Part shown: in pieces, positions 6,076 to 7,478 of the stretch
Position numbering within the stretch: the stretch's first letter is position 1
How the letters are laid out: the number at the start of each line of letters is the position of its first letter
Assembly: GCA_900317065.1 (NCBI GenBank)
Contig: ONFK01000073.1
Span: forward strand, 1-7,478
DNA: 7,478 bases
Reading direction: 5' to 3'
DNA from: an uncultured Bacteroidales bacterium
Lineage (GTDB): Bacteria; Bacteroidota; Bacteroidia; Bacteroidales; UBA932
Notes under the pieces: model-generated
The model's input: the letters and a program-made list of their open reading frames with translations, nothing else
Databases searched by the model: none
Told to the model about the DNA's origin: nothing
Made by a program: the position numbers and the translations under genes

Positions 6076-7478
6076 ATGTTTTTGAAGTAGTTGACTGCGT
6101 TCTCAAATATAGGCTGGCTGCAATTCCCGCTGATGTTCTTGAATAGATTCTCCTCGTAGCGTTCGCTGTGCCCCATCTTTCCGAGAATGTGTCCGTCCGG
6201 ACTGAGGATGCCCTCGATGCCGTAGGAGGAGCCGTTGGGATTGTCTACATAACGGAAGGCGACCTGCCCGTTCTCGAAAAGTTCGCGCGCAAGTTCTTCG
6301 CCCACGACGAATTTGCCCTCGCCATGGCTGAACGCGATGGAGTGCCTTTCTCCGAGCTTGAAGGAGGTAAGCCAGGGAGAATTCACGGACGCGACTTCGG
6401 TCGTGGCTATCAGGGAGATGTGACGGTTGATGTCGTTGCGGAAGAGGGTGGGAGATTCGGGAGTGACGCATCCCAATTTGCCGTAAGGCAGCAGACCGCT
6501 CTTCACAAGCGCCTGGAAGCCGTTGCATATTCCCAGGATAAGCCCTCCCCTGCCCAGCAGGGCGGTGATAGCCGATCCCACCTTGGCATTGTTGATTACA
6601 TCGGCGATGAACTTGCCGCTGCCGTCCGGCTCGTCGCCGGAAGAGAAGCCTCCGCAGAAAGCCAGGATATGAGCTTCATCTATGCGTGCGGAGAGTTCAT
6701 CTATCGAGCGGAGAACGTCTTCCGGAGTGAGATTGCGGAAGATGAAGGAACGGACCTCCGCGCCTGCCTTGCGGAAGGCCTTCGCGGTGTCGTAGTCGCA
6801 GTTTGTTCCGGGAAATACCGGCAAGCAAACCACAGGACTCTGAACAGGCTCGCCAGTTCTGCGGACGCTCCCACAAGGCTTTCCGCGCCGGGCAAAGGGC
6901 AAGTCCGTGTCCCGCAAGGGGAACCCGGTACCTGCATTGCCCGTCCGCAGAATCTGCGCGTCCGCAGAACTGGTACAGGCTGTATCCGCAATACGTGGAG
7001 GATACAACTTGAAGTAGCGTCCTTCGTAAACATTTTCCAGGGCCGCGAGATCCATGCATACGCCATTGATGCAGATACCTTCGGCTGTCACTTCCCCAAG
7101 CAGGACTGCAGCAGGGAAATCGAGCTCGCGGGCAGCCTCGACCACGACGGAGCCGTATCCCAGCGAGAAGAGTTCATCTTCCGGAAGATTCACCCGCACG
7201 CCCAAGGCATTACCCAGGGACATCTTCACGAGGGCCTCGGCCACTCCGCCGTAATTCAGCGACCAGGCGGACACTATGGCGCCGGCCTCGACCTGCCCGC
7301 GGATGAAGTCCCAGTTGGTCTTCAGTGCGGCGGTATCCGGCATACGGTTGGCAAGCGGAGTATGCCTGACGAGGTATATCCTGTTTCCGGCCTTCTTGAA
7401 TTCAGGAGAAATGACCCTGCGGGCATCCACGGTTGTTATGCCGAACGCCACGAGGGTGGGAGGGACGTGTATGTGCTC
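6072..7478 (-). CDS. purL: FGAM synthase (PurL, single-chain type), C-terminal 468 residues; 5' end beyond the right edge
   Basis: PurL converts FGAR, glutamine and ATP to FGAM, step 4. The frame is open up to position 7478; the GTG at 7451-7449 is an internal Val in a VPPTLVAFG stretch, not a start. Counting from the window edge, residues 1-155 are the end of the synthase (AIRS-like) part, with AWSLNYGGVAEALVKMSLGN at 71-90. A linker follows (about 160-215). The class I glutaminase domain starts at VVCLPVFPGTNCDYD (216-230) and contains GGFSSGDEPDGSGKF (276-290), the nucleophile elbow GICNGFQAL (Cys318) and the GHSE motif (His437, Glu439), so it looks active. Having this domain on the same chain marks the large PurL type of Proteobacteria, Bacteroidota and Clostridia. 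The linker is largely built from a palindromic DNA element that stays in frame. The stop overlaps the purC start. Confidence 0.96.
   Translation of the reverse strand, partial: EHIHVPPTLVAFGITTVDARRVISPEFKKAGNRIYLVRHTPLANRMPDTAALKTNWDFIRGQVEAGAIVSAWSLNYGGVAEALVKMSLGNALGVRVNLPEDELFSLGYGSVVVEAARELDFPAAVLLGEVTAEGICINGVCMDLAALENVYEGRYFKLYPPRIADTACTSSADAQILRTGNAGTGFPLRDTDLPFARRGKPCGSVRRTGEPVQSPVVCLPVFPGTNCDYDTAKAFRKAGAEVRSFIFRNLTPEDVLRSIDELSARIDEAHILAFCGGFSSGDEPDGSGKFIADVINNAKVGSAITALLGRGGLILGICNGFQALVKSGLLPYGKLGCVTPESPTLFRNDINRHISLIATTEVASVNSPWLTSFKLGERHSIAFSHGEGKFVVGEELARELFENGQVAFRYVDNPNGSSYGIEGILSPDGHILGKMGHSERYEENLFKNISGNCSQPIFENAVNYFKNI
6844..6981. repeat. Palindromic element inside the purL coding sequence (linker region)
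   Basis: A perfect 16-bp inverted repeat, CCAGTTCTGCGGACGC at 6853-6868 and its complement at 6958-6973, bounds a 121-bp unit. Just outside lie two direct copies of the 7-mer ACAGGCT (6844-6850 and 6975-6981), as a target duplication would look. An 11-bp core, CGTCCGCAGAA, occurs twice in the right part (6942-6952, 6959-6969) and once inverted in the left arm (6857-6867). A near-palindrome GCAGAATCTGC sits at 6947-6957. The unit has no stop in the purL frame and adds about 40 residues rich in Arg, Gly, Pro and Thr to the linker. No transposase is present. It is similar in style, but not in sequence, to the purM-purN element, and resembles coding palindromic repeats known in Rickettsia (RPE). 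Confidence 0.7.

Noticed and set aside
6853..6973. Frameshift or pseudogene in purL at the palindrome
   Set aside because: The frame passes through without a stop, and the glutaminase domain downstream keeps Cys, His and Glu, so the gene appears intact.
7449..7451. GTG as the start codon of a 459-residue protein
   Set aside because: The frame stays open to the window edge and the residues before it (VPPTL) continue a PurL-like sequence; this is an internal Val of a longer purL.

Overview
The window is a block of minus-strand de novo purine genes. In transcription order (right to left) they are purL (3' part only), purC, purF, purM, purN, purH and purD (5' part only). Together they cover the path from PRPP to IMP except the PurE (NCAIR/CAIR) and PurB (adenylosuccinate lyase) steps, which are not seen here.

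The genes are tightly packed. purL/purC and purN/purH overlap by 4 nt (ATGA), purC/purF and purF/purM are separated by 2 nt, and purH/purD by 4 nt. The one real gap, 144 nt between purM and purN, is filled by a palindromic, hairpin-rich element. None of the visible starts has a Shine-Dalgarno motif and the upstream stretches tend to be A/T-rich. With a single-chain PurL this suggests Bacteroidota, probably a gut-type Bacteroidales with moderately high GC. The gene order F-M-N-H-D and the short PurC resemble Firmicutes, so the assignment is tentative.

Most of the enzymes look normal at their catalytic motifs (PurH, PurN, PurM, the PurL glutaminase domain, the PurD N-terminal half). Two neighbours do not. 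PurF lacks the N-terminal catalytic cysteine and has lost two more glutaminase residues, while its PRPP-binding half and its cysteines look intact. PurC carries changes in several signature segments. The operon may therefore encode a PurF that uses ammonia or has a different role.

Two palindromic elements interrupt the operon. One lies in frame in the linker of PurL, between the synthase and glutaminase domains. The other overlaps the end of purM, supplies its stop codon, and fills the purM-purN gap. No RNA genes, CRISPR arrays, complete insertion sequences or clear promoters are visible; the operon promoter must lie to the right of the window.
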